Shown: positions 31,936 through 42,140, counted from the stretch's first letter. The stretch: 64,000 nt of DNA from UBA1479 sp038109305 (GCA_038109305.1 JAYNIR010000005.1:80266-144265), one strand, 5' to 3'. The notes: generated by a model from the letters alone, not told the origin. Numbers and translations: made by a program.

Positions 31936-33522
31936 CTAATCAGGGTCTTTTCCGGCAGTCGGCGTGTCGGTCGCGGTCAGCGTCAAGGCCCGGGCGAACA
32001 GCCCTTTTTCAAGGATGATCCGCTTCGCGACCGAAAGGTCCGCGTCGTCCTTGCGCCGTTCCGGCGGGCACAGGTCGCGGAGCGTCGACCGTTCGTCCGC
32101 GGTCAGCAATGCGGGCCGGCGCCAGCGGCTGAAAACCTCGATCGCTTCGGCCGCGCTGCTGACCGCCTGGGCGACGCGATCCGCATTCAGGCCGAACGCG
32201 GTGGACGACGTGCACACCGTGGGATGAATGCCGAGCCCATGGAGCGTATAACCGGTTGGCGCGATCAGCCGCGACCAGGTGAGCGTCAGTTCGCCGTCGT
32301 TGGGCAGACGGATCACCGTCTGAACGCTGCCCTTGCCGTAGGACGAGGTGCCGACGACCACGGCCCGGTTGCGGTCCTGCAGCGCCGACGCGGTAATCTC
32401 GGACGCCGACGCCGATTTGCCATCGACCAGCACGACCAGCGGGCGGCCCTGGAGGATATCCTCGCCGTCGGCGTTGTACTGGTGAAGGCTGTCCGAGTGG
32501 CGGCCGCGGGTGCTGATGATATGCCCCTGGGTCAGAAACAGGTTTGCCAGGGTCACCGATTGCCGCAACAGGCCGCCGGGATTTCCGGTCAGGTCCAGCA
32601 CCATGCCTTTCAGCCGCGCGCCGGAGGTGCGCCGGTGTTTCATGACGGCGGTTTTGACGTCGGCTGCGGTCTTCTGATTGAAGCTCGATACCCTGACGAC
32701 CAGAATGCCGTTTGAATACGTCGCGGTCACCGTTTGCGGGACGATGTGGCGGCGGGTTAGCACGATCTCCCGTTCAACTTTCGTGTCGCCTTCGCGGTAC
32801 ACCAGCCGGATCTGGGAATCGACCGGCCCACGGAGCCGCTTCGACACCTCGCGGACACTCAGTCCCACCATCGGTTTGCCGTCGACCGACACGATGACGT
32901 CACCTTCTTCCAGTCCTGCCTGCGCCGCCGGGGTTTCCGGCGTCACATGAATGATTTCGATCTCGCCGTCATCCAGGCGGAATCTGAGGCCGATGCCGCC
33001 GAACCCATCGCGGCGGGCACGATTGCGGCGCGCTTCGTCCGCCCCGGAATACCGGGAATAGATATCCAGTTCCGACAGCATGCCGTCGAACACCGCTTCG
33101 TAAATTCGTTCCGGGTCCGCCTTGCGCATTTCGTAGGACCATCCGCGCGCCGCCACCGCCACCTGCGTCGTCAGCCGACCCCAGGCGCGGGGCGTCGCCG
33201 GGTCTGGGATTTTCAGGCGGATGAGTTCCCCGCCTTCGGCGTAAAGGCCGATCTTGCCGTCCGCGCGCTCGATGGACAGGGCCGGATCGATGGCGCCGAG
33301 CCCGCGCAACGCCTCGAGCCCGATGTCGTCAAGCGCCAGCGCTTCGATGTATTTGTCTGAAACGTGCTCGTATCCGGCGGAAAACACTTCGTCCACCGCC
33401 GGGTGGGAAAACCCTGTGTCCTCGACCACCGTGGGTAGGATGCGCGGTTGCGCGCAGGCGGCGAGCACCAACAAAAATGCCGCCGCGGCAAGGTGCCTAA
33501 AATGGGTCATGCCGATGGTCAT
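31936..33522 (-). CDS. S41-family C-terminal processing protease (lipoprotein)
   Basis: This 528-residue protein has a lipoprotein signal (FLLVLAACAQ, Cys at about 23) and so is probably anchored in the envelope. A PDZ domain spans about residues 190-270 (ETPAAQAGLEEGDVIVSVDG). The S41 catalytic Ser is in DGKSASASEITASAL and the Lys in SSYGKGSVQTVIRL. Such proteases clip C-termini of periplasmic proteins. An ATG at 33510 (MTHFRHLAAAAFLL) would give a shorter, more typical lipoprotein signal and may be the true start. It is last in the topA-rnr run, 80 bases after rnr. Confidence 0.9.
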   Translation of the reverse strand: MTIGMTHFRHLAAAAFLLVLAACAQPRILPTVVEDTGFSHPAVDEVFSAGYEHVSDKYIEALALDDIGLEALRGLGAIDPALSIERADGKIGLYAEGGELIRLKIPDPATPRAWGRLTTQVAVAARGWSYEMRKADPERIYEAVFDGMLSELDIYSRYSGADEARRNRARRDGFGGIGLRFRLDDGEIEIIHVTPETPAAQAGLEEGDVIVSVDGKPMVGLSVREVSKRLRGPVDSQIRLVYREGDTKVEREIVLTRRHIVPQTVTATYSNGILVVRVSSFNQKTAADVKTAVMKHRRTSGARLKGMVLDLTGNPGGLLRQSVTLANLFLTQGHIISTRGRHSDSLHQYNADGEDILQGRPLVVLVDGKSASASEITASALQDRNRAVVVGTSSYGKGSVQTVIRLPNDGELTLTWSRLIAPTGYTLHGLGIHPTVCTSSTAFGLNADRVAQAVSSAAEAIEVFSRWRRPALLTADERSTLRDLCPPERRKDDADLSVAKRIILEKGLFARALTLTATDTPTAGKDPD

Positions 33523-33602
33523 CCGGACGAATTGTCGGCGATTTTCCGCCCGCCGTCACTATGGAAAGCGGGCCGCCGGGCCGTGCCCGCGCCGTCGGGC
33601 GT

Positions 33603-35903
33603 CTACTTCCGGCGTTTGTCCTTACCGGTGCGGGCCTTTCGCCGGGCGGCCCGGGACTTGCCTTTGCGGGCCGGGCCGGCGCCCCGTTTGCCCGTCCGCG
33701 CGGACTTGCCGAAGCGTCTGCCGCCGCCGCTGCCACCGCCACCGGCGATTTCGAAAATCATGCCGCCGGTCAGCGGGCGGGCTTCGGCAAGCCGCACGCG
33801 TACCGGATCACCCAGGGAATAGATCATGCCCGTCGACCGGCCGCGCAGCTGGTTTTGTGCCTCGTCATGGTCGTAATAGTCGTCGGGCAGTGATCCCATG
33901 GGCGCCAGCCCGTCTGCGCCCGTTTCGTCCAGGGTGATGAACAGGCCGAACCGGGTGACGCCGTTGACGCGGCCGGTAAATTCGGCGCCGACCTGGCTCG
34001 CCATGAAAGCGGTGGTGAGCCGGTCGACGGCGGCGCGTTCGGCCGCCGCCGCGCGCCGTTCGGTCATCGACAGGTGTTCGCCCATGTCGCTGTATTCCTT
34101 GTGGCCGTCTTGAAGCCCGCCGTCGCCGAGTTTCAATCCCCGGATCAGCGCGCGATGGACCAACAGATCCGAATACCGCCGGATCGGCGACGTGAAATGC
34201 GCATAGCGGCGGAGCGCCAGACCGAAGTGACCGATGTTGTCGGGTGAATATTCCGCCTGCGCCTGCGACCGCAGCACCAGTTCCTGAACCATGCGGGCGT
34301 GCGGCGTGTCCTTGGATTTGGCGAGGATGCGGTTGAACTGCTCGGGTTTCAGAACCTGGCCCTTGTGCACCGAAATGGCGACGGTTTCCAACGCCGTGCG
34401 CAGGCCTTCCATCTTTTCCAGGCTCGGCTGGTCGTGCACCCGGTACATGCAGGGTATGCCTTTGGCCTCAAGCGTTTCCGCCGCCGCCACGTTGGCGGTG
34501 ATCATGAATTCCTCGATCAGTTTGTGGCTCGCGAACCTTTCACGCAGCGCGATCCTGACGACCTTACCCTGGTCGTCGACCTCGACCCGACGTTCCGGCA
34601 GGTCCAGGTCCAGCACGTTGCGGGCCCGCCGATTGCGGTCGAGCGCATTATAGGCGCCGTAAAGCGGTTGGATCACACGCGATATCAACGGCCCAGTCAC
34701 GTCGTCCGGGTTGCCGTCCTTCGCCGCCTGCACCTGGGCGTAGGTCAGCCGCGCCGCCGACCGCATGAGCGCCCGGTGAAAGCGGTGGCGCTTCATCCCG
34801 CCGTCCTTATCGATCCACATTTCGGCGACCATGCAGGGCCGGTCTTCCTTCGGGTTTAGCGAACACCATCCGGTCGACAGTTCGTGCGGCAGCATGGGCA
34901 CGATGCGGTCGGGGAAATAGACGCTGTTGCCGCGTTCGTACGCGCTGCGGTCCAGCGCGTCGCCCTGGCGCACGTACCAGGCGACGTCGGCGATGGCGAC
35001 GATCAACCGCCAACCGCCCGGGTTTTTCGGGTCCGTATCCGGTTCGGCGAACACGGCGTCGTCGAAGTCGCGGGCGTCGGCGCCGTCGATGGTGACCAGC
35101 GGCAGATCGCGCAGGTCCAGCCGCTTGCCCACTGGCGCGGGGCCGGCAGTCTTGGCCTGGTCCAACGCCGCCTGCGGAAATTCGAACGGCAGTTCGTTTT
35201 CGTAGATGGAAATCAGGCTGATGGATTTCGGGTCGTCCATATCGCCCAGCCGTTCCGTCACCTCCGCCCGGCGCAAGCCCAAGTCCTTGCCCGGCAGGAT
35301 TTTCGCGCGCACCAGATCGCCCGGCTTGGCGCCGCGGGCGTTGCCCGGCGGCACGATGAACTCCATCTTGGCGCGCTTGTCCGTGGGTTCGATCCGGCTC
35401 TGTTTTTCGCCACCCGGGCCGATCTCTTCCCGGTAAAGGCCCATGATGGTGTCCGGCACCGATGGCAGGAGGCGGATGGTGCGGGCTTCGTACCCGTCGC
35501 CGTGGCATTCCAGCCGCGCCAGAACGCGGTCGCCCGGGCCCGGCGCCGGTTGGCCCCGGCGTTCGGGCTTCATAAAGATTTTCGGCGGCGGTCCTTGTTC
35601 GTCTTCGTCCCAGTCGTCCGGCCGGGCGATCAGGTCACCGTCCCGGTCGACGCCGAAGACGCGCAGTACCGTCACGTCCGGCAGCGCGTCGGCCGCGGCA
35701 AACCGGCGGCCCCGGCCACGGTCAAGCGCACCGTCCTGTTCCATGCTTCTCAGCATGTCGCGCAGCATCGCCTTTTCTTCCGATCCCATCTTGAAGGCGC
35801 GGGCGATCTCGCGCTTGCCGACGCGCGTGGGGCTCGACTGAATGAATTCGAGAAGTTCGTCCCGGCTCGGGAACGGCGGTTTCGATTTGGGATTTGTCGC
35901 CAA
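33603..35903 (-). CDS. rnr: Ribonuclease R
   Basis: This 766-residue 3'-5' exoribonuclease starts with an RNB-family helix-turn-helix (REIARAFKMGSEEKAMLRDM). Two cold-shock domains follow, then the RNB catalytic core with IDGADARDFDDAVFAEPDTD, whose aspartates bind Mg, and RHEDQPSLEK-type helices (MYRVHDQPSLEKMEGLRTAL). The S1 domain is GRVNGVTRFGLFITLDETGA. The C-terminus is a basic, Gly/Lys/Arg-rich tail, as is usual for RNase R. It lies 9 bases after topA in a conserved alphaproteobacterial run and degrades structured RNA. Confidence 0.96.
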   Translation of the reverse strand: MATNPKSKPPFPSRDELLEFIQSSPTRVGKREIARAFKMGSEEKAMLRDMLRSMEQDGALDRGRGRRFAAADALPDVTVLRVFGVDRDGDLIARPDDWDEDEQGPPPKIFMKPERRGQPAPGPGDRVLARLECHGDGYEARTIRLLPSVPDTIMGLYREEIGPGGEKQSRIEPTDKRAKMEFIVPPGNARGAKPGDLVRAKILPGKDLGLRRAEVTERLGDMDDPKSISLISIYENELPFEFPQAALDQAKTAGPAPVGKRLDLRDLPLVTIDGADARDFDDAVFAEPDTDPKNPGGWRLIVAIADVAWYVRQGDALDRSAYERGNSVYFPDRIVPMLPHELSTGWCSLNPKEDRPCMVAEMWIDKDGGMKRHRFHRALMRSAARLTYAQVQAAKDGNPDDVTGPLISRVIQPLYGAYNALDRNRRARNVLDLDLPERRVEVDDQGKVVRIALRERFASHKLIEEFMITANVAAAETLEAKGIPCMYRVHDQPSLEKMEGLRTALETVAISVHKGQVLKPEQFNRILAKSKDTPHARMVQELVLRSQAQAEYSPDNIGHFGLALRRYAHFTSPIRRYSDLLVHRALIRGLKLGDGGLQDGHKEYSDMGEHLSMTERRAAAAERAAVDRLTTAFMASQVGAEFTGRVNGVTRFGLFITLDETGADGLAPMGSLPDDYYDHDEAQNQLRGRSTGMIYSLGDPVRVRLAEARPLTGGMIFEIAGGGGSGGGRRFGKSARTGKRGAGPARKGKSRAARRKARTGKDKRRK

Positions 35904-35912
35904 CGGCGGGGC

Positions 35913-38558
35913 CTAATCGTCCGCCGGGGATGCGTCTTCGTCGGCCGTCGTCTTCGCCGCCGCCTTCTTTTTCGCCGCGGGTTTCTTTTTCGCGGCCGCC
36001 TTTTTCTTCGGCGCGGCTTTCTTCTTGGACGTGTCCTTGCCGTCCTTGCCCGATTTGGCGGCGAGAAGTTCCAGCGCTTGTTCTAGCGTCACGCTGTCCT
36101 TGTCCGTGCCGTTGGGTAGGCTCACCATTATCTTGCCGTGCTGCACGAAGGGGCCCCAGCGGCCCGCCTTCTGCACCACTGGTTTGCCGTCCTTCGGGTG
36201 TTTGCCCAATTCCTTGGGCGGATCTTTCTTGGGTTTGTCGGCAAGCAACGAGACCGCCCGGTTCAAGCCGATGGTCAGGACATCGTCGTCGCCCTTGAGC
36301 GATACATAGGTGCCGCCCAATTTGATGAACGGCCCGAACCGGCCAATGCCGGCGGTGATCATGTCGCCGGTTTCCGGATCGGGGCCGACATCGCGGGGCA
36401 ACGCCAGGAGGTCGATCGCCTTTTGCAGGTCGACCGCCGCCGGGCTCAGGCCCCGGGGCAGGGATGCACGTTTCGGCTTCGCGTCATCGTCTTCCGCGTC
36501 GCCGAGCTGAACATAGGCGCCGTAGGGCCCCTTGCGGAGGCTCACGTCCTTGCCGGCCGTGGCGTCCTTGCCCAAGGCCTTTGGGAACGTAATCGCCGCT
36601 ACCGCGCCGTCGCCGCCCATCGGAACTTCCAGCGCCTGGGTGTGGCGGCAGTCGGGATAGTTGGAACAGCCAATGAACGCGCCAAACTTGCCGAGCTTCA
36701 ACGACAGGCGCCCTTCGACGCAGGTCGGGCATTTGCGTGGGCTAGGGTTTTCCGGCGTTTCCGGGAAGAAGTGCGGGCCCAAAAGGTCGTCTAGTTTGTC
36801 GAGCACGTCGCGGATGCGCAGTTCCTTGGTGTCGTCGACGGCTTTGGAAAAGGCGCCCCAGAAATCGCGCAGCACTTCCTTCCACTGCCGCCGCCCGCCG
36901 GAAATGTCATCCAGGCGTTCTTCCAGTTCGGCGGTGAAGTCGTATTCCACATAGCGCTGGAAAAAGCTGGTCAGGAAGGCGGTGACGACGCGGCCCCGGT
37001 CTTCCGGCTCGAAACGCCGGTTTTCCAGCTTCACGTAGTTGCGGTCCTGCAGAACCGACAGGATCGAGGCATAGGTCGACGGCCGGCCGATGCCCAGTTC
37101 CTCCAGCCGTTTGACCAGGCTGGCTTCGGAATAGCGGGGCGGCGGCTGGGTGAAATGTTGCTCCGTGTCGACGCCCTGGCGGACCAGCGCCTGGCCTTCC
37201 TTCACGTCGGGCAGGATGCGAAGCTTGTCTTCGTCGTCGTCATCGCCGCCGCTGTCCTTTTCGTCGTGGCCTTCCTGGTAAACCTTGAAGAACCCGTCGA
37301 AGGCGATGACCGATCCGGTCGCACGAAGCTGGCACGATCCGTCACGGGCGGTGATGTTTACGGCGATCTGATCCAGCACCGCGCTTTCCATCTGGCTCGC
37401 GATCGTGCGTTTCCAGATCAGCTCGTACAACTTCAACTGATCGGAATCCAAATGGCGGGCGACGTCTTCGGGCTTGCGGGTCAGTTCCGTCGGGCGGATG
37501 GCTTCGTGCGCTTCCTGGGCGTTTTTGGCCTTCGTCTTGTAGGCGCGGGGGGCGTCCGGCAGGTACGGCTGGCCGTAGGTGGACTGGATCACCTGGCGGC
37601 TCTGAGCGACGGCCTCGCCGGCCATCTGCACGCCGTCCGTCCGCATGTAGGTGATCAGGCCGACGGTTTCGCCGTCCAGATTGATGCCTTCATAAAGCCG
37701 CTGTGCGACCTGCATGGTACGCTTGGCCGACATATATAACTTGCGCGCCGATTCCTGCTGCAGGGTCGAGGTCGTGAACGGCGGCGATGGATGGCGCTTG
37801 GTTTGCTTGCGCTGCACCTCTGCGACGGAAAACTGTCCGGCCTCGATGGTTTTTTTCGCGGCCTCGGCGGCGGCGGCATCGGGGATGTCCATCTTGCCGA
37901 GCTTGTTGCCGTTCAGGTGCGTCACCTGCGCCGACAGCTTATGCCCGCCGTCGGCGGCGAAGGTCGCCTTCAGCGACCAGAATTCCTGTTTCCGGAAAAC
38001 CTCGATCTCGGCTTCGCGTTCGCAGATCAGGCGCAGCGCCACCGACTGCACCCGCCCGGCGGACCGCGATCCCGGCAGTTTGCGCCACAGCACCGGCGAC
38101 AAGGTAAAGCCGACCAGATAGTCCAGCGCTCGGCGCGCAAGGTAGGCATCGATCAATTCGTGGTCCAGCTCGCGCGGATGTTCAAACGCCGCCTGCACGG
38201 CCTTTTTGGTGATTTCGTTGAAGACGACGCGTTTGACGTCTACGCCGTTGAGCGCCTTTTTCTTGTTCAGGATTTCCTGCACGTGCCAGGAAATCGCCTC
38301 GCCCTCGCGGTCCGGGTCGGTCGCGAGGAACAAGCGTTCGGCGCCTTTGACCGCGTCGGCGATGGCCTTGATGTGCTTTTCCGATTTGCCGTCGATTTCC
38401 CAATCCATTTCGAAATCGGCGTCGGGCCGCACCGATCCGTCCTTCGACGGCAGATCGCGGATGTGGCCGTAACTGGCCAGCACCGTGTAACCGGAGCCCA
38501 GATATTTGTTGATCGTCTTTGCCTTGGCCGGGCTCTCTACGACGACGACATCGGTCAT
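35913..38558 (-). CDS. topA: DNA topoisomerase I
   Basis: This 881-residue type IA topoisomerase relaxes negative supercoils. The Toprim domain reads VVVESPAKAKTINKYLGSGY and LATDPDREGEAISWH. The active-site Tyr is in VGLITYMRTDG. A four-cysteine zinc ribbon (CPTCVEGRLSLKLGK, then CSNYPDC) follows at about residue 600. Repeated C-terminal domains and a Lys/Ala-rich tail (KKAAPKKKAAAKKKP), a typical nucleic-acid-binding extension, complete it. It normally lies between dprA and rnr, and dprA here is reduced to remnants. Confidence 0.97.
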   Translation of the reverse strand: MTDVVVVESPAKAKTINKYLGSGYTVLASYGHIRDLPSKDGSVRPDADFEMDWEIDGKSEKHIKAIADAVKGAERLFLATDPDREGEAISWHVQEILNKKKALNGVDVKRVVFNEITKKAVQAAFEHPRELDHELIDAYLARRALDYLVGFTLSPVLWRKLPGSRSAGRVQSVALRLICEREAEIEVFRKQEFWSLKATFAADGGHKLSAQVTHLNGNKLGKMDIPDAAAAEAAKKTIEAGQFSVAEVQRKQTKRHPSPPFTTSTLQQESARKLYMSAKRTMQVAQRLYEGINLDGETVGLITYMRTDGVQMAGEAVAQSRQVIQSTYGQPYLPDAPRAYKTKAKNAQEAHEAIRPTELTRKPEDVARHLDSDQLKLYELIWKRTIASQMESAVLDQIAVNITARDGSCQLRATGSVIAFDGFFKVYQEGHDEKDSGGDDDDEDKLRILPDVKEGQALVRQGVDTEQHFTQPPPRYSEASLVKRLEELGIGRPSTYASILSVLQDRNYVKLENRRFEPEDRGRVVTAFLTSFFQRYVEYDFTAELEERLDDISGGRRQWKEVLRDFWGAFSKAVDDTKELRIRDVLDKLDDLLGPHFFPETPENPSPRKCPTCVEGRLSLKLGKFGAFIGCSNYPDCRHTQALEVPMGGDGAVAAITFPKALGKDATAGKDVSLRKGPYGAYVQLGDAEDDDAKPKRASLPRGLSPAAVDLQKAIDLLALPRDVGPDPETGDMITAGIGRFGPFIKLGGTYVSLKGDDDVLTIGLNRAVSLLADKPKKDPPKELGKHPKDGKPVVQKAGRWGPFVQHGKIMVSLPNGTDKDSVTLEQALELLAAKSGKDGKDTSKKKAAPKKKAAAKKKPAAKKKAAAKTTADEDASPADD

Positions 38559-38604
38559 GCGGCTTGTGCCTTTGTTGCGCCGGCCCGGTAAAAAATGGGG
38601 CCGG

Positions 38605-39288
38605 TCAGGGATCCATCAGGATCGAAACTTTGTTCTCGGAGTGCCTCTCTAGCCGTCCTGCGAGTTCCAATTCAAGCAAAACAATGGACTCCACGGCGGG
38701 GGAGAATTGACAAACACGATGCAGTTCGTCAACCGTCGATAGTGAGGGTCCCAGCGCCTGAATGATTTTATGCCGAGCGCTTTCCAGGTCGCCGGCGTCT
38801 GAAAGTTGGCCCACCGGACCCGCAATTTTATTCTTATTTTCAATTAATTGCAGGGGGGACAGCTGGCCCAGCGCCTGCAATACGTCATCGACGTTTTCGG
38901 TCAGATTGGCGCCATCGCGAATTAATCCGTTGGTGCCCCTGGCGCGCGGGTCCATGGCAGCACCCGTTACAGCGAAAACTTCGCGGCCCTGTTCCAACGC
39001 CATGCGTGCGGTGATCAGCGAACCCTGCGGGGGGCTGGCCTCGACCACCGCACCGCCCCGGGCCATGCCGGAAATAATCCGATTGCGCCGGGGGAAGTGC
39101 CGCGCCTGCGGTTGCATGCCCGGCGCCGCCCCGGCCGGCAATTTCGGGGAGTGCCGCCGTGCCGTAATGGCCGAGCAACCGGAAGAACCTGTCGGGCCCG
39201 GCGTTTTCCGACCGAATCAGGCGCAGCCAGTCCGTGCGCTCGCCGTCGGTCAGGGTTCGTTGGCTGGGGTGTGTTGGTTTGTCGGCAT
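38605..39288 (-). pseudogene. dprA: Remnant of DNA-processing protein DprA
   Basis: The N-terminal part is recognisable out of frame with any start (TDGERTDWLRLIRSENAGPD, then LLGHYGTAALPEIAGRGG), with a stop just upstream. The reading then jumps frame to HFPRRNRIISGMARGGAVVE, SLITARMALEQGREVFAVTG and the winged-helix tail LELELAGRLERHSENKV. The whole Rossmann core, about 150-200 residues, is missing between them. DprA loads RecA on incoming single-stranded DNA during transformation, so this copy cannot work. It lies between topA and the efflux genes, at the point where the usual gene order is interrupted. Confidence 0.85.
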
Positions 39289-39363
39289 GATTGGGGGCTC
39301 ACCGGCGCTGCCGGAACCAAGGCTAGCCGAGAAAAATTATCTGTAAAAGGGAAAACAGCTTGC

Positions 39364-40926
39364 TTATTTGCTCATTTTGGTTGTTCGGCCCAAAATCCAG
39401 GCCGGGATCAAGGCCGTCGAAAACACCAACGCCGAGACGATGAAGGCGTCCTGGAAGCCGAGCGTCGTCGCCTGGGCGTGAATGACCTTGGCGAGAAAGT
39501 CGAGCGCCCCCGCGGTCTGCTGCGTATCGGGCACGCCGCTTTCACCCAGTACGCGCCCGACCGCCGACAAAAACTCGCGGCTCAGCGGATTGGCCGACGT
39601 TTGCGTTGCCGCCATGGCGTCGGCGTGGAAGGCGGTGCGCTGTTCCGTAATAACCACGAAAATCAGGGTGCCGAACGCGCCGCCCAATTGCCGCACGAAG
39701 TTGTAGGTCGCGGCGCCGGCGTTGATCTTGGGTTCGGGTACGGCGCGGATCGCCGCCGCCCCCATGGCCGGCATCACCAAGCCGATGGCCAGCCGCGATA
39801 AAACGGTCAGCAGCACCATGACGAGGAAGGCCGTGTTGACGTCGGACTTGGCGATGATCAGGGCAGCGATGACGAAGATCAACACGCCCGCGGAAATGGG
39901 ATATCGGGGCGACACATGGTCGTTCAGCCGCCCGGCCACCGGGGTGATCAGTAACAGGAAAATTCCCGCCGGCACCAGCACCATGCCCGCCGCCGTTGCG
40001 GTGAAGCCCTGCACCTGTTGGGTGAACACGGGAATGGCGTAGTTGGTGGCGAAGTTGCCGGCGCCGAACAGAAAGGCGATGACCATGGCCGACGCAAAGG
40101 CCGGATTGGTGAACAGATTGACGTCCAGCATGGGGTTTTTCGACCGCATCTGATGCCACAGGAAAACGATCCCGGCGGCGATACCGCCGACCAGAAGCAC
40201 CAGCACCTCGTTGGAATGCCAGCCCCAGCGCTGGCCGTTGGCGAGACCGCTCATGACGCTGAAGCAGAAGGTCACCACCAGCACAAGTCCGGTCCAGTCG
40301 AATGGCGGTTTCGGGCCTTTCTGACGTTCCTGCGGCATGAAGCTAAGCCCCAGCACGAAGGCGATGAAGGCCAGCGGCAGCGGCACGATGAAAATGTGCC
40401 GCCAGGTAAGCGCGTCCACAATGACGCCGCCGACCACGGGCCCGAAACTGGGCGCCAGCGTCACGCCGACCGAATACATGCTGACGGCGAAACCGCGCCG
40501 CTCGATGGGAAAAACGGCAATGATGGTCGACAGCACGAGGGGCTGAACGATGCCGGCGGAAATCCCCTGCATGATCCGCCCGATGATCAGGGTGTCCATG
40601 TTGGGCGCCAAGGCGCAGACGAACGCGCCGGCGGCGAACAGCACCAGGGTCATGGCGTAGGCGTTGCGCTGGCCCAGGTGGGCAACGACCCAGACACTGA
40701 TCAGCTGGCTTGCCACCATAGAGGTGATGAAGGTCGTGGACGCCCACTGGGCCACGGTCTGGCCGATGCCGAAGGCGCCCATGAACGACGGCACCGCGAC
40801 GTTGACGACCGTTGCCGATAAAATCATTGCAACTGCGCCCAGCAGGCCGGACATGGTCAACAGCCATCGGCGAGCCGGGCTTATTGTCGCGGGATCAAGG
40901 CGCGAAAGGGCTGCGCTACTGGTCAA
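39364..40926 (-). CDS. DHA2-family MFS multidrug efflux transporter (EmrB-like)
   Basis: This 520-residue protein has about 14 hydrophobic segments, the DHA2 count. Early motifs include MILSATVVNVAVPSFMGAFG (motif D1-like), QWASTTFITSMVASQLISVW and GRIMQGISAGIVQPLVLSTI, the motif-C-like glycine/proline region. It exports drugs by proton antiport. It overlaps the adaptor gene upstream by 11 bases, so the two are co-translated as an EmrAB-type pump. The outer-membrane partner is not encoded here. It is not part of the usual plsY-dprA-topA order. Confidence 0.9.
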   Translation of the reverse strand: MTSSAALSRLDPATISPARRWLLTMSGLLGAVAMILSATVVNVAVPSFMGAFGIGQTVAQWASTTFITSMVASQLISVWVVAHLGQRNAYAMTLVLFAAGAFVCALAPNMDTLIIGRIMQGISAGIVQPLVLSTIIAVFPIERRGFAVSMYSVGVTLAPSFGPVVGGVIVDALTWRHIFIVPLPLAFIAFVLGLSFMPQERQKGPKPPFDWTGLVLVVTFCFSVMSGLANGQRWGWHSNEVLVLLVGGIAAGIVFLWHQMRSKNPMLDVNLFTNPAFASAMVIAFLFGAGNFATNYAIPVFTQQVQGFTATAAGMVLVPAGIFLLLITPVAGRLNDHVSPRYPISAGVLIFVIAALIIAKSDVNTAFLVMVLLTVLSRLAIGLVMPAMGAAAIRAVPEPKINAGAATYNFVRQLGGAFGTLIFVVITEQRTAFHADAMAATQTSANPLSREFLSAVGRVLGESGVPDTQQTAGALDFLAKVIHAQATTLGFQDAFIVSALVFSTALIPAWILGRTTKMSK

Positions 40927-42085
40927 CGTTGATCTTGATTTCGACCATCATGCCGGGGCGAAGCAGCCGTTCGACTTGGGCGACGGCGATGCGGACCGGC
41001 AGGCGTTGCGTGATTTTGGTGAAGTTGCCGGACGGGTTGGGGCTCGGCAGCAACGCGAACTCGGCCGTTGTCGAATTGCCGATGATCTGAACCTTGCCCT
41101 TGAAATTCTTGTTCGGGTAAGCGTCGACCGAGACCTGAACTTCGTCGCCGACCTCGATTTTACGGATGTCCGTTTCTTTGATGTTGGCGTCGATCCAGAT
41201 GACATCCGGGTTGTGGATCAGCACCAACCGCTGGCCCGGGGTGACGTATTCGCCGACGTCGACAAATTTCTTGTCGACGACACCCTGGATGGCGCTTTTG
41301 ATCGTGCGGTCGGCCAGGTCGAGCCGCTGTTCGGAGAGCTTGGCCTGCAGTTCCGCTTCACGGTGGCTGTATACCTTGACCGCGCTGTCCAAAACCAAAA
41401 GGCGTTCGCGTTCGGCTTCGACTTCCGCCAACTTCGCTTCCGCCGCGTTCAGGTCGGCGATGGCGATCCGGTGTTCGCGTTCGATCTTTTTCAGTTCCGT
41501 TTCTGCCTGATCCAGTTGCCTGCGGGACACCACGCGCTTGGCGTAAAGGGATTTGGCGCGTTCGTGTTCGCGCCGCGTCAAATCCAATTGCGGCTGCAGG
41601 GACGAAACGGTCACCTGCGCCGACTGGACGCGGGCGCGCTCGGACTTCATTTTTGACGACGTTTCCTTGTCGACCAGGCTTTTTTCAGCAAGTGTCCGGT
41701 CCTTTTCCGCCCGGAGCCCTTCGATCTGGGCTTCCAATTCTTTAACCCGAAGTTCCGACTCCCGGGCGTCGATGTTGACCAGCACCTTGCCCGGATGAAT
41801 ATCGTCGCCTTCCGAAACGCCGATCGCCGTGACGAAGCCCGCGACGCGGGAGGAAATGGTGATCAGATCGCCGCCGATGCGGGCGTCGACTTCGTGGATG
41901 TTTTTGACCCGGTCGTGGATTTCGATGCCGCCCAGGATGCTGCCGACGATGCCGATCAGGGCGGCGATGGCGATCCGGCGCTTGCGCGCGCGGACGCGGT
42001 TGGCGTCCTCAAGCGCCTTGACCGTTTCCATCGCGCTGGCCGACGCAGTGTCCGGCCGCGGATCGACGTCCGTGGTGTCCGGCAT
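40916..42085 (-). CDS. Membrane fusion (HlyD/EmrA-type) efflux adaptor
   Basis: This 389-residue adaptor has an N-terminal membrane segment (RRIAIAALIGIVGSILGGIE). The lipoyl/barrel-sandwich half follows (ARIGGDLITISSRVAGFVTA), then a long coiled coil (about 90-240, rich in E/K/A/L: LRVKELEAQIEGLRAEKDRT) and the second half DVIWIDANIKETDIRKIEVG. It links the MFS pump to an outer-membrane channel. The ATG at 42085 has GAGGAA upstream. A TTGTATACAA operator lies 46 bases upstream. It forms an operon with the transporter. Confidence 0.9.
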   Translation of the reverse strand: MPDTTDVDPRPDTASASAMETVKALEDANRVRARKRRIAIAALIGIVGSILGGIEIHDRVKNIHEVDARIGGDLITISSRVAGFVTAIGVSEGDDIHPGKVLVNIDARESELRVKELEAQIEGLRAEKDRTLAEKSLVDKETSSKMKSERARVQSAQVTVSSLQPQLDLTRREHERAKSLYAKRVVSRRQLDQAETELKKIEREHRIAIADLNAAEAKLAEVEAERERLLVLDSAVKVYSHREAELQAKLSEQRLDLADRTIKSAIQGVVDKKFVDVGEYVTPGQRLVLIHNPDVIWIDANIKETDIRKIEVGDEVQVSVDAYPNKNFKGKVQIIGNSTTAEFALLPSPNPSGNFTKITQRLPVRIAVAQVERLLRPGMMVEIKINVDQ

Positions 42086-42130
42086 GGTCAATTCCTCGAA
42101 TAATTGAAAGCGACATTACCGTAACAGAGA

Positions 42131-42140
42131 TTGTATACAA
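42131..42140. promoter_or_regulatory. Palindromic operator TTGTATACAA, copy 3
   Basis: This exact third copy of the palindrome lies 46 bases upstream of the EmrA-like start. The position is suitable for repressing or activating the efflux operon. The surrounding 42141-42361 region is AT-richer and holds no other gene I can support. Confidence 0.55.
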
